NCBI RefSeq assembly: GCF_018687785.1 | Contig: NZ_LTBL01000001.1 | Span: 523,780 to 587,779 of the forward strand | DNA from: Methanovulcanius yangii | Lineage (GTDB): Archaea; Halobacteriota; Methanomicrobia; Methanomicrobiales; Methanomicrobiaceae | Length of the DNA: 64,000 nucleotides | Direction of reading: 5' to 3' | Part shown: positions 7,824 to 16,918 of the stretch, in pieces | How the letters are laid out: each line of letters starts with the position of its first letter | How positions within the stretch are numbered: the stretch's first letter is position 1 | Program-made: the position numbers and the translations under genes | The notes under the pieces: model-generated | What the model was told of the DNA's origin: nothing | The model's database searches: none | What the model saw: only the letters and a program-made list of their open reading frames with translations

Positions 7824-8536
7824 ATGGTATCCGGCAGGAACAGGAGCGTGTACAAACTGACAAAATCGGACAGGATTTTTCTGGTTCTCATATCATTGAT
7901 GATTCTCGGAAAAGCGGCCTGGACCTATTCTGGAGTCGACAATCCTATTGTGCAGAACTGAACCGGAACCTGGTCGGCGATACTTCTTGCCACCTTCTTC
8001 GGATATATCGCAATACGGCTCGCTGTGAAAACAGGGTTTCCTGATATCTGGGATGAACGCATCTCCAAAAGAGAGCGGGTCCTGTATCCTGTCCTCCTTG
8101 GTCTTGCATTTGCCTTTTTTGAAATAATGGTCGGCCTGGCAATGGGCCTGCCCAATATCCATGTCCCGTTCCCGTTTACTATTCCCGTGTATGGAAGCGT
8201 GGACATCTTTCTTTAAATACTGTACCACCTGATTTCGGTCGTGTTTCTGGTATGGCTCATCTCCAATGTTCTGCTGAAAGGAAAACGGCAGGGGGAGGTG
8301 TTCGTGGCGTTAGCCATTCTGGTGAGCCTGTGGGAACCGGTCATGCAGATCACCGGCATGTACCGGATGGGACTTCTTCCCGGCATGGCGATCGGGGTGG
8401 GTCTCTTTATCTTCATATTTGCCGGAAACCTGATCCCCATTGCACTTTTCAGGAAATACGGCTTCCTGGCCCCGGTGATCTGGAGGCTACGGACTATGAC
8501 CTGTGGCATGTCGTCTGGCCGATGATCTACTTCTGA
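7824..8536 (+). pseudogene. Degenerate integral membrane protein gene (two stops and a frameshift)
   Basis: One reading frame encodes several hydrophobic helices across this interval but is broken three times. From the ATG at 7824 it reads YKLTKSDRIFLVLISLMIL, then TGA at 7959-7961. It continues as TGTWSAILLATFFGYIAIRL and ends PVYGSVDIFL, then TAA at 8214-8216. It resumes ILYHLISVVFLVWLISNVLL through GNLIPIALFRKYGFLAPVIW. Near 8481 a one-base deletion shifts the frame, after which EATDYDLWHVVWPMIYF follows to a stop at 8536. Restored, it would be about 237 residues with six or seven membrane segments. I do not recognise the family. Different stop codons plus a frameshift argue for decay, not recoding. 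Confidence 0.75.
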
Positions 8537-8576
8537 TCAGGGAAAGGGAGGAGGAAGAGGGGGTGGTTTGGCCCCC

Positions 8577-9038
8577 TTATGGTTGTGTTAGGGTAACACT
8601 CCTGGTGATGACGGTTGCACCCGTCCCTCCTGCCTGGCTGGCTGCCTCATCATAGGTGATGGAGGTGGCGGCGTCGACAATGCCTGCAAGCGATACGGAG
8701 ATGAGGATGTAGTCAGAAACGGGAAGGCCGATCTGTTGTTTGTGCAGGTTATATCCGGCGGTAAAGCTGGCTTTTCCGTAACTGTCCGTGTATCTTCTGG
8801 TACTGAACTCACTTCCCTCCTTCATCGCCGTTCCGGTGTACTTTACCATTTGGAAATAAATCGGGACGTCGGGTACCGGGTTGCCGTTCTGGTCGATGAC
8901 GAGTGCTTCGCAGATGGCGGTGACGTGGACGGGTTCGCCTGAGGTGACCTCAGTGACTTCCGTGCAGCCGCACAAGAGGACGGTTGCGCCGAGGAGGACG
9001 GTGGCAAGGAATACAAGATGGTACGATGATGATTTCAT
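8577..9038 (-). CDS. Predicted lipoprotein with an immunoglobulin-like (Big-type) domain
   Basis: A 153-residue exported protein. The signal sequence ends in the lipobox LLCGC, with lipidation predicted on that cysteine. The rest contains ALVIDQNGNPVPDVPIYFQM and a TDSYGKASFTAGY segment, the pattern of bacterial Ig-like domain 1 or carboxypeptidase-regulatory-like beta-sandwiches found in surface proteins. I chose the ATG at 9038, not upstream in-frame starts, because GGAG lies about 10 bases before it and the signal sequence starts there. No catalytic motif is visible; the function is unknown. Confidence 0.75.
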   Translation of the reverse strand: MKSSSYHLVFLATVLLGATVLLCGCTEVTEVTSGEPVHVTAICEALVIDQNGNPVPDVPIYFQMVKYTGTAMKEGSEFSTRRYTDSYGKASFTAGYNLHKQQIGLPVSDYILISVSLAGIVDAATSITYDEAASQAGGTGATVITRSVTLTQP

Positions 9039-9517
9039 ATTACAGATCTCCATAAGGTGATATGAGAGGGTACAGGAAACGACCCGGAATGAACGTTTGT
9101 TAATTACCAAATCTACGTGATGAAGGTTATAAAGATGTTACGATGGGATCGACCTGCATCGCGGATGTCTGCCTTTTTACTATAATTAACGCTTAAATAG
9201 GCCTCCTTTTGGAAGAATGGTCTCAGATATGCCATCAACACAGACGCAAAATACAGCCAGATCGCACTCTACCCTGACCATCTGCACCTCCGGATTTTTC
9301 CTGCCTGTACAGGGCTGATATAGTCGATGAATATCTCTTCATTCCTCGTGAAAAGCGGAAATGTCGCTTATTATTCGAAGTGGTGGTAGACGGGTAAAAA
9401 TATGGCTGAATCGGGCTTCTTTTGCCCGGACTCCCCCATCTATGATTGGGTAGAAAAGGGGATTTTAACCCGGAAAACATTCAGGACGTGTTCCTCCTGC
9501 CGGGACCGGTGGTACAT
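9039..9517. other. Intergenic region, two AT-rich promoter-like patches, no supported gene
   Basis: Between the lipoprotein and the marker-8-like gene. The minus strand has a CTTTATAACC-like TATA at 9125-9134, well placed for the lipoprotein gene. A second AT-rich patch (TATAATTAACGCTTAAAT, about 9180-9198) has no obvious gene to serve. The short open frames here have no natural-looking protein composition. Confidence 0.45.
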
Positions 9518-10378
9518 TCACACGAGAGGGTCCGGCTGCTCTTCAGAGATTACCGGAAGTTTTGTTGTCCGGATGAGCACCTGCGCATTGCTGCGCCGGA
9601 TCTTTTCCAGGAGGATGTCCTTCGCCGTCGGGGTAATGGCGAATGTCGGAACACCGACGCCTGCCTGGACGAGCGCCATCTCTCCGGCGGCCTCGCGTAT
9701 CGTGGCCGAAGCGCAGGAGGTGACAAAGTCGGACGCATCCACGAGCATCCGGGCTTCATCATGGTCGAGCCCGGTGACATGAACGCCGAAAATGAACGCA
9801 TCGGGATACTGGTGCCGTATCGTCTTCGCCTCCTCTGGAACCGCCACCGTTACCGCGACCTTGGAATATCCCAGTTCGTATGCCCGTGCGATCCCGGCCG
9901 ACTGATCGAGCGTGGCAGACTCTGTATCGATAACGACGCCGCCTGCCTCCTCAATACGGCGGATCACGTCCTCGTACGGCACCGTCCTGACGAGGCCGGA
10001 CATTCTTCCCCCGATGCCCTGGACGAGTGCGGGCGTCGTCGCGATGAGGGTCCCGGCACCGTCGCATGCAAGGACAACGGCATCGAGCATCCCGGCGGAG
10101 AGCCCGAAACTCAGGATTTCGGATGCACCGAATCCGACAAATTCCCTTGTCTCGATGACTTCCCGGTGAGGGGTGCACATCCCCCACTTCTTAATACGGT
10201 ATTCGATATTCGCCTTCACCGATTCCTTGTCGGGCGTCGAGACCGGATGTGCAAACTTTCTGGTCAGCGGGCAGGAACTGATTTTTGCGTCCCCCACGTC
10301 GACCACTTCGCCGTTTTGTATCACTATACGGCACCGGCCAACCGCTTCGATGATATGTTCGTCCTTTTGTTCTGTCAT
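9518..10378 (-). CDS. Methanogenesis marker protein 8-like (DUF2099 family)
   Basis: A 286-residue cytoplasmic protein. The N-terminus (HIIEAVGRCRIVIQNGEVVD, then ISSCPLTRKF) and the Gly-rich middle (DAVVLACDGAGTLIATTP, then VQGIGGRMSGLVRT) fit my recollection of the DUF2099 family, known as methanogenesis marker 8 because it occurs almost only in methanogens. GGAGAGCTGT precedes the ATG, supporting the start. The biochemical function of the family is not established to my knowledge. It stands alone, separated by AT-rich DNA on both sides. Confidence 0.65.
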   Translation of the reverse strand: MTEQKDEHIIEAVGRCRIVIQNGEVVDVGDAKISSCPLTRKFAHPVSTPDKESVKANIEYRIKKWGMCTPHREVIETREFVGFGASEILSFGLSAGMLDAVVLACDGAGTLIATTPALVQGIGGRMSGLVRTVPYEDVIRRIEEAGGVVIDTESATLDQSAGIARAYELGYSKVAVTVAVPEEAKTIRHQYPDAFIFGVHVTGLDHDEARMLVDASDFVTSCASATIREAAGEMALVQAGVGVPTFAITPTAKDILLEKIRRSNAQVLIRTTKLPVISEEQPDPLV

Positions 10379-10546
10379 ACAGCTCTCCCATATTTGTGTT
10401 GGTTCAAAATGTATTGAATAATTTCAATGAGCCATCTGAAAACAATGGGGCTTCCTCTTCGCTCCTTCCTTGAGGAGGTCACAGATGAATCGCCCATTCC
10501 ATCCATGCCCCAACCATTATCCCCTTTTGGAAGAGAGGAGGGAACG

Positions 10547-11068
10547 ATGGAGCCTGCCGACATATTCAGGAATATTGCCTTCCTCAAGGCCGAGGAGGAC
10601 GTCGCCGTACGATTCGGTCTTCCCGCCGAGGCACTCCTCCCTCTCTTCTTTTCGCTCAGGTTCGGGGGTGACTGGAGTTATGCGTCCGAGAATCTCCGGA
10701 CTGTCTCGGTCATGAAGAAGACGTCGGTGTACGACGAGGAGACGAAGCTCGGGTCCTCCGTTGAGGAGATCTATCTGCTGGCCAATCCGGTGATAGAAGA
10801 GCGTGAGGGGACCGTTCGGCGGCTCGAAAAATGCGGGGATCAGCCCTCCCGTCTCCTCGTCGAACGGCCGTACCGGGTCCGTGCAAGGGCGGAGAGGATC
10901 CTGAAGATGACGATCGACCCCCGTGCCGGCGAAATTAGGGTCGAGGATCTCCGGAAAAGGGAGATCCGCTTCGAGGGGTCTCCGGCATATGGCCTTGCCC
11001 ACGAACTCGAGCATCTGGAGAAGAAGGAGATTACGGGAAGGGATCTGAGCGAGCTTCGGTTTGTTTGA
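10547..11068 (+). CDS. Peptide deformylase-like protein
   Basis: The last 100 of 173 residues resemble peptide deformylase. A NPVIEEREG segment leads to EKCGD (C96), which aligns with the metal-binding EGCLS motif. VERPYRVRARA follows, then HELEH (H152, E153, H156), the usual HExxH zinc/iron site. The first deformylase motif (GxGLAAPQ) is not seen. The start is the ATG after GAGGAGGGAACG; an upstream start 120 bases earlier lacks such a site. Archaea do not formylate initiator Met-tRNA, so a classical deformylase role is unlikely. The assignment is from motif alignment by eye. Confidence 0.55.
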   Translation: MEPADIFRNIAFLKAEEDVAVRFGLPAEALLPLFFSLRFGGDWSYASENLRTVSVMKKTSVYDEETKLGSSVEEIYLLANPVIEEREGTVRRLEKCGDQPSRLLVERPYRVRARAERILKMTIDPRAGEIRVEDLRKREIRFEGSPAYGLAHELEHLEKKEITGRDLSELRFV

Positions 11069-11146
11069 GGGGGAATGATTCGAAAATCATCCACATAGTC
11101 TATTGGGGACGATAATTATGATTGTTCGTAGGCGAATTGAAAATAG

Positions 11147-11155
11147 AATATAATT
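11147..11155 (+). promoter_or_regulatory. TATA-like promoter of the methyltransferase gene
   Basis: AATATAATT preceded by A-rich sequence, about 55 bases before the ATG at 11205 and compatible with a leader carrying the GGAGAGG ribosome-binding site. Confidence 0.4.
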
Positions 11156-11204
11156 TTGGTGATAGTTCCAAACATATGGTAATTTGATGAAATGGAGAGG
11201 AAAT

Positions 11205-11966
11205 ATGAATGATTTACCATTGGCGCTTTTGATCGATCTGCATAAATCAAATTTACGGCAAGGTCCCGGAGGCGAAGCAGAGACCGAACAGGCTATGAAT
11301 CTGGCTGGACTCGACCGTTCGCGCCATTTAAAGATCGCGGATATCGGGTGCGGAACGGGCGCTTCGACCATTCTCCTTGCAAAGAATCTGGATGCCACCA
11401 TCACAGCAGTGGACTTTCTGCCGGAGTTTCTTGACGAGCTTCAAACCAGGGCAGAAGACCATGGGGTGGCGGACAGGATCACTACGCTGAATTGCTCCAT
11501 GGATGTCCTCCCGTTTGCGGAGGGGGAGTTCGACGTGATCTGGTCAGAGGGGGCCGTCTATAACATGGGTTTCGAGGCAGGGGTATCGGCCTGGAGCAGA
11601 TATTTAAAGCCCGGGGGAAAACTCATCGTTTCCGAAATCACGTGGCTCAGCGCCACGAGGCCGCCGGAGCTCCAGTCCTATTGGGAGACTGAATACCCGG
11701 AGATTGACGTCGCTTCGGCAAAGATGGGAATCCTTGAGCAGCATGGATACAGCCCCGAGGCTTACTTTGTCCTGCCGTGGCACTGCTGGCTTGAGAATTA
11801 CTATCGGCCCATGCAGAGCCGTTTTGACGCATTCCTTGAGCGTCATGGAGGGAGCGACGAGGCGATGGCAATCGTAGAAGCGGAACAGCAAGAAATTGCC
11901 CTTTATGAAAAATACCGCGATTACTACAGCTACGGTGTTTATGTGGCGAAAAAGTGTGAGGCATGA
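11205..11966 (+). CDS. SAM-dependent methyltransferase (class I)
   Basis: A 253-residue Rossmann-fold methyltransferase. Motif I is IADIGCGTGASTILLAK, the acidic residue after strand 2 is in AVDFLPEFLD, motif III region is DVIWSEGAVYNMGF, and the post-motif segment is YLKPGGKLIVSE. The C-terminal half (EQHGYSPEAYFVLPWHCWLE) is typical of small-molecule methyltransferases. The start is chosen for GGAGAGG nine bases upstream of ATG. Substrate unknown; nothing in the context points to a pathway. Confidence 0.85.
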   Translation: MNDLPLALLIDLHKSNLRQGPGGEAETEQAMNLAGLDRSRHLKIADIGCGTGASTILLAKNLDATITAVDFLPEFLDELQTRAEDHGVADRITTLNCSMDVLPFAEGEFDVIWSEGAVYNMGFEAGVSAWSRYLKPGGKLIVSEITWLSATRPPELQSYWETEYPEIDVASAKMGILEQHGYSPEAYFVLPWHCWLENYYRPMQSRFDAFLERHGGSDEAMAIVEAEQQEIALYEKYRDYYSYGVYVAKKCEA

Positions 11967-12031
11967 TGCTTGGAGAGGGGATTGCCCCAAGGCGCATTCT
12001 TTTTATTGAGCACCAATTTACTTTCAGAATA

Positions 12032-12115
12032 TGCGAGGGGAGGGATTCGAACCCGCGAACTTCTACAAGACCGGGCCCTAAACCCGGCGCCTTTGACCGA
12101 CTCGGCAACCCTCGC
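12032..12115 (-). tRNA. tRNA-Leu (anticodon UAG)
   Basis: Read on the minus strand, GCGAGGG pairs with CCCTCGC in the acceptor stem, followed by discriminator A. The anticodon arm is CCGGG-TTTAGGG-CCCGG, placing TAG at positions 34-36. A long variable arm marks it as class II, and the T arm GCGGG-TTCGAAT-CCCTC contains the standard TTCGAAT loop. CCA is not encoded. The 84-base length is normal. Confidence 0.93.
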
Positions 12116-12143
12116 AGAATGCATCATTGTATTTTGCGTTCGG

Positions 12144-12154
12144 AAATTTAAGTG
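12144..12154 (-). promoter_or_regulatory. TATA-like promoter of tRNA-Leu(UAG)
   Basis: The minus strand reads CACTTAAATTT about 30-40 bases before the tRNA 5' end, the expected place for an archaeal tRNA promoter. Confidence 0.4.
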
Positions 12155-12221
12155 CTCTTATTGGGACGGATTCGTACCTGATCCCCCGGGTATTCATGTA
12201 CGATTCCCTGAAAGAATTCCG

Positions 12222-12250
12222 GACTGATTTTTTAATTGCGGAAATCAGTC
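12222..12250. repeat. Perfect 9-bp inverted repeat (stem-loop)
   Basis: GACTGATTT at 12222-12230 is the exact inverse complement of AAATCAGTC at 12242-12250, with an 11-base loop. It lies about 50 bases beyond the stop of the large zincin gene on the minus strand and could terminate or stabilise its transcript. No similar copy was noticed elsewhere. Confidence 0.5.
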
Positions 12251-12298
12251 AGCAGGGCCGATGGTGCATATGCCGTCGAAGGAGAAAAGGGGAGGTGA

Positions 12299-15200
12299 TT
12301 ATCCGGTGTCCTCGTCACCGGGCAGTTCTTCTCCATCTTCATCCTGTGATCCCTGTTCTCCCTGTGTTGGCACCCCCTCCGGTGCCAACTGTTCCTGTTT
12401 CCCGTTCACACCGGCTCCCGCGTCCACGGTGGCGGCCACATCGCCCTCTGCTCCGTCAGTTCCGACGGGCATAATCATCCTCACATATGCGGTGATGTCG
12501 TCGATCTTCTTCGTGATGTGCTCCTGTGCGGTCGGGTCTATGATCCAGTCGTCACCCGCCTTGCCGTCAATCGTTCCGTCCGCCTTCTCCCGGACATTGT
12601 TGTTGAGGGCCTGGACGAATCCGTTCCACCCCTTTTCCGCGATCATCTCATCGAGCGCCTCGAACATATTGTGGAGTGCATTTTTCCGCTGGTCGGCATT
12701 TCCTTTGAATGCGCCATCGGGAAGCCCCATGATATAGTCGCTAAGATCCATCATGGCCTCGGCGACCGTGGAGACGGTCAGCTGGACCGTCGTGATGCCC
12801 GTTCCGCCGTCATCATCGGTGACCGTTAGCTCGACGGTGTACACCCCGGGTGCAGGGTAGACATACGTAACGTTGCGGGTGAAAGCATCAATCGTCCCGT
12901 TTCCGTTGAGGTCCCAGGCATACGTCCAGCTGTCACATCCTGGATCAGTGACGATGGCGTTCCCGGTGGTCTGCAACAGCGGGAGGATGAACTGGCGGTT
13001 TGGCTGATAGAGGCCGATACCGGCCGTCGGCGGCACATTGACGACCTGAACGGAGGCGGATGCGGTACTGGTGAGGCCTTTTGTATCAACGACCTGGACG
13101 GATACTGTGCCGGTGTAGTCGTCGCACCAGAGATACGAAAACGTGGGATCTGCCGACCACGCCGTATCCCATGCGCCGTCGCCGTTCAGGTCCCAGCGAT
13201 AGGAGAGCACGTCACCGTCGGGGTCCGACGAACCGGAGGCATCCAGCATGACCGGCGTCCCTTCGTTCGCCCCGTAGGGGCCGCCTGCGTCCGCCACCGG
13301 TGGCGCACCGGTGTCACCGAGGGGATCGGTTCCCGCCGCAACCTCATCACCGTCGCTCACCCCGTCCCCGTCGGTGTCGGCATTGCGGGGATTCGTCCCG
13401 TACCGGGCCTCGTCGAAATTGATGAGGCCGTCCCCGTCGTTGTCACCCGCTGCGTCCGCGGTGTAGCCCGGATGCAGCCCGTAGGTATCCTCGTAGTCGT
13501 CCGCCATCCCGTCGCAGTCGGAGTCCGAGAGGACAGTGAAGGCCGCCTCACGAATTGCAGTAAATCCTTCCGTATCGGAGACTTCCAGCCGCACGATGTG
13601 TACCCCCGGTGCGAGGGGTGTGACGTCCGTCCGGGTGCCGGTGCCCGCCGGGAGGCCGTCAACATACCAGGCAGATGTCAGGCTGTCCCCGTCGGGGTCG
13701 TAGGCATATCCCCTGAGCATGACCCTGCTGCATTCGAGAACGGTTCTGCCGTCATGGGGCTCCACGATGATGGCAATCGGGGGTTTGTTCGCGATGCTGA
13801 ACCCGACGGCGTTTCCGTCCTCTGCAGCATTCAGCCCGTCGGATGCGACGATACGGACGACTCCCTTCCCTTTCGTCGCAGGCGCGGTGGCGAGGTCCCA
13901 TGCGAACTCCGTACCCCCGACACGGGTGGCAACGACCCGCCATGTGTCCCCCCCATCGGGCGAGTAATGGATGGTGTGGGTGAGGGCATCACCATCGGGA
14001 TCGGAGGACGTCCATCGGATCATCGCCACGTCCGTTCCGCCGAAAGTGTCTCCCGCGGACGGTGCGGTGAGCGTGACGGTCGGTGGTCCCGCGGAGCGGA
14101 CGAATCGTTCAAGCACCGTCTCAAAATACCTGACCTCCACCCAGCCGGTATCGGCCGGGAACGGGGCGACGACCTGCACCGGAATCAGAGCGGACGTGTA
14201 GTTAGGGTACCCTTCGACCATTGAAAGTCCATCATCGACAGGAAACGGAGACCTTTGGAGAATGTCCGTGCCGTTCCCGAATACCAGGCTGTAGGGGCTT
14301 GCGGCGTCCTCTTCGGTGAGCGGTACCCCGGTCATCAGGTCGGTGTGGAAGTCGTGGTCGTTCGTTACGCTATTGATGAGGCCGGTGAGGACGAACCGCT
14401 CGCCATCCGTCCGGGTGACCGCCGTCTTCACGGCAGAGGATGACGATATCCTGAGGGTATCGAAGAGGTCCTGGTAATCGGGCTGATAGTGCACCACTCG
14501 GTCCGGGGGGGCATCGAGCCCCATCACGGCGTAGACATCGCCAGGGGCAACACTCTCGGTATCAATATAGACGGCCCATGCCCCCTCCTTGGTATCCATG
14601 TCGTCGGCATCGGGATCGGCACGTTTACACGTGCCGGCGGTAGAGGTATAGAGTTCGGACAGGCCGCCGATATTATGGCCGAATTCATGGGGGAGGGCGG
14701 ATGCGTTTCTCATCTTGATCCAGGAATAGAGCCCGCCATCGCCGTTTCCACATTTTCCCTGACCCGGACCGATGTCGCCGAACCTCGAATCATGTGCCAC
14801 GAGTTCGTCCGGGAACCAGAAGGTGGCGAGGGGGAATTTCGATCCACAGTTCCCGTCCTTACAGAATGCAGCCCTCGCATCCGCGACCGGTCCCCAGAGG
14901 ATGGACTGCTGATGATTCCAGAGAAGGCGGATATCGGCCTGCGTTTCGTCCGATTCGTCGTTGCAGTAATCCCCGTCGGCATCGATGAAGAACCGGAAGG
15001 TCTCACCCTGGTCGTAGAGGTTCAGGTCCGTCGTCCAGGCATCTGTCTGGTCGTCATAGAACTCGGCAATATAATGGGAGAGATCAGCCGTATCGATTGT
15101 TCCGTCATGGTCGCTGTCGAGAGGGATGGCAAACTTTGCATTCTTCCATTTCGGGTGTGCTCCGGCGCGGTATATCCCAAGGGCGGTGTCGAAGGCGTAG

Positions 15201-16918
15201 GTGAAGGTCGCACCGCTCTGGACCGCGCCACCGATCTGGTGGTCATCCGGGTTGCCGCAGGCATCGATGCTTGCATTGGTCACGGCAGCGGCATCGGCGC
15301 GGGTGAGTATGCCGCTCGCATCATGATCGATGAAGGTCCATTCAAACCCGGTTCCTCCGCAGTAATCCGGCGTGCTGTTGACCGTATCCATCGTTCCGTC
15401 GCACAGGGAAAACGGATTCACTTCATAAAAATAGAATCCGCCGCTTCCCGAGTCCTGTATTGGATAGGTCCGTGTCAGGGCATAGATCTGGCGAAGGGTG
15501 TACTCGGTGTGGTTGGTGCCCATGAAACGGGGGGAATACAAACCGGCCTCCACCGGGAGGACGATCGCTTCGATGTCCCTCGTCTCTTCGAAGGTATAGT
15601 AGTCCTCTCCGTTGCACGTTGCGGTGAGGGGACTTCCTATCGGGGTCATTCCTGCGTATGGCTGGAAGGTAAACTTATAGTCCCCCGCCGGATGGAGCAT
15701 CTCACCGGGCACCCAGAAGTGAATCGATGCCATATCCGTCGGGGATCCGAATCCGCTGACGAACGGCGAGTACACCCATCCATTCAGCGTCCCCACCGTT
15801 ATGTCGGAACCGGTGATCCCCTTTCGTGAGACATTCATCTCCACCCATGATACATAGGTATTGTACCCCGCCTTTGTTTTCACATCCAGATCGATTCTGA
15901 TAATCGCGGATTTCCCGGCAACAAGGGGGGTGTCGATATCACAGGAGGTGTCCTGCATCACGCCGCGCTGGGTGAGATGAAATGCATCGAGCGTTGCCGA
16001 ATCAGGGGTGCCCAGATCGAGATAGATCTGGTCGTCTGCAGAATAGCCATAGAGATTCTCTGCAACGGCGGTTATCGTATTTCCCCCCTCCTCCAGCGTA
16101 ACTTTCCCGGTAAACTCGAACCAGAAGGGGTAGAGATTATCAGAAAAGGAGCTGTTCAGGTAGGCCTGTGCCGGTTCGCCATCGATCTGTACGGATTTGA
16201 ATATTCCACTTGTGCCGACGATGCCCTGAATCGTCTGGCTCTGTTCATTCACGGTAATTCTTTCTCCGGAAGAAGCCGGGGACCGTATCCATATGCTGAT
16301 CCCGGCCGGTTCGGAGCAGACGGATCCGGGTCCGGTCGCGTAGTTAAACGCCAGATCATCGATCGCCTCGGGACAGAGGGAACTGCCGTAATCGATGACC
16401 AGCATTGAGAATCCGTCATTATCATCGATTTCAAGGGGGGTATCGAAACCCGGGGTGACGAGAACTTCCGTTTCATTTCTCAGTATTCCGGAGCAGGAAT
16501 AGGCCGAGACTTTCGCATTGATGGGGCCGGGGCATGCCCCGCCGCTGCCGCCCGTATCCGGAACCGTTCCCAGCCACATCCCGACGCCGGAAACGGGCTT
16601 GTCGAACCAGATCACAAGCGAGGCATTTTCACTGCTGGAGAGTTCCCAATCAGAATATCCGTTGACGAGGACACTCGTGGGGCTCTTTGCCGTTCCATGC
16701 TGTACGATCCGCGGAGCGGCACGATAGGTGCCGCCACCTGCCGAATCGCTCATGAAATGGATGTGGTCGGAAGCATACTGTTCAGCGATATATGTGTCAA
16801 CGGGGAACTCCTCGAAGGTGAGGAAGGCGTCGGCCGATACATCAGCGGCGGATGCTCCCGTCATGCACAGTCCGATACAGGCGATACAGATTATCCAGAG
16901 GTAAGGAATAGCGTTCAT
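12299..16918 (-). CDS. Giant secreted zincin-type metalloprotease with PKD-like and calcium-binding repeats
   Basis: A 1539-residue exported protein with a signal peptide (about residues 5-24). The N-terminal third is beta-rich. The catalytic motif is LPHEFGHNIGG: H744 and H748 with E745 form the HExxH zinc site, and GHNIGG resembles the metzincin or M66-like consensus. Around it, DSDHDGTIDTADLSHY and DADGDYCND look like dockerin or EF-hand calcium loops. After about residue 940 come Ig/PKD-like domains (SSDPDGDALTHTIHYSPDGG, SGSSDPDGDVLSYRWDLNGD, TVTDDDGGTGITT) separated by DSDCDGMADDYED-type TSP3 repeats. The tail is acidic and Gly-rich with no membrane anchor, so it may be released or cell-wall associated. 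Peptidase activity is inferred. Confidence 0.85.
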   Translation of the reverse strand: MNAIPYLWIICIACIGLCMTGASAADVSADAFLTFEEFPVDTYIAEQYASDHIHFMSDSAGGGTYRAAPRIVQHGTAKSPTSVLVNGYSDWELSSSENASLVIWFDKPVSGVGMWLGTVPDTGGSGGACPGPINAKVSAYSCSGILRNETEVLVTPGFDTPLEIDDNDGFSMLVIDYGSSLCPEAIDDLAFNYATGPGSVCSEPAGISIWIRSPASSGERITVNEQSQTIQGIVGTSGIFKSVQIDGEPAQAYLNSSFSDNLYPFWFEFTGKVTLEEGGNTITAVAENLYGYSADDQIYLDLGTPDSATLDAFHLTQRGVMQDTSCDIDTPLVAGKSAIIRIDLDVKTKAGYNTYVSWVEMNVSRKGITGSDITVGTLNGWVYSPFVSGFGSPTDMASIHFWVPGEMLHPAGDYKFTFQPYAGMTPIGSPLTATCNGEDYYTFEETRDIEAIVLPVEAGLYSPRFMGTNHTEYTLRQIYALTRTYPIQDSGSGGFYFYEVNPFSLCDGTMDTVNSTPDYCGGTGFEWTFIDHDASGILTRADAAAVTNASIDACGNPDDHQIGGAVQSGATFTYAFDTALGIYRAGAHPKWKNAKFAIPLDSDHDGTIDTADLSHYIAEFYDDQTDAWTTDLNLYDQGETFRFFIDADGDYCNDESDETQADIRLLWNHQQSILWGPVADARAAFCKDGNCGSKFPLATFWFPDELVAHDSRFGDIGPGQGKCGNGDGGLYSWIKMRNASALPHEFGHNIGGLSELYTSTAGTCKRADPDADDMDTKEGAWAVYIDTESVAPGDVYAVMGLDAPPDRVVHYQPDYQDLFDTLRISSSSAVKTAVTRTDGERFVLTGLINSVTNDHDFHTDLMTGVPLTEEDAASPYSLVFGNGTDILQRSPFPVDDGLSMVEGYPNYTSALIPVQVVAPFPADTGWVEVRYFETVLERFVRSAGPPTVTLTAPSAGDTFGGTDVAMIRWTSSDPDGDALTHTIHYSPDGGDTWRVVATRVGGTEFAWDLATAPATKGKGVVRIVASDGLNAAEDGNAVGFSIANKPPIAIIVEPHDGRTVLECSRVMLRGYAYDPDGDSLTSAWYVDGLPAGTGTRTDVTPLAPGVHIVRLEVSDTEGFTAIREAAFTVLSDSDCDGMADDYEDTYGLHPGYTADAAGDNDGDGLINFDEARYGTNPRNADTDGDGVSDGDEVAAGTDPLGDTGAPPVADAGGPYGANEGTPVMLDASGSSDPDGDVLSYRWDLNGDGAWDTAWSADPTFSYLWCDDYTGTVSVQVVDTKGLTSTASASVQVVNVPPTAGIGLYQPNRQFILPLLQTTGNAIVTDPGCDSWTYAWDLNGNGTIDAFTRNVTYVYPAPGVYTVELTVTDDDGGTGITTVQLTVSTVAEAMMDLSDYIMGLPDGAFKGNADQRKNALHNMFEALDEMIAEKGWNGFVQALNNNVREKADGTIDGKAGDDWIIDPTAQEHITKKIDDITAYVRMIMPVGTDGAEGDVAATVDAGAGVNGKQEQLAPEGVPTQGEQGSQDEDGEELPGDEDTG

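Noticed and set aside
7959..8216. Recoding (selenocysteine or pyrrolysine) at the stops in the broken membrane-protein gene
   Set aside because: The stops are TGA and TAA, pyrrolysine uses TAG, the site is hydrophobic membrane sequence, and a separate frameshift is present; decay is simpler.
14489..15829. A 446-codon plus-strand frame opposite the zincin gene
   Set aside because: No family resemblance or ribosome-binding site. The minus-strand protein has signal peptide, HExxH and PKD features.
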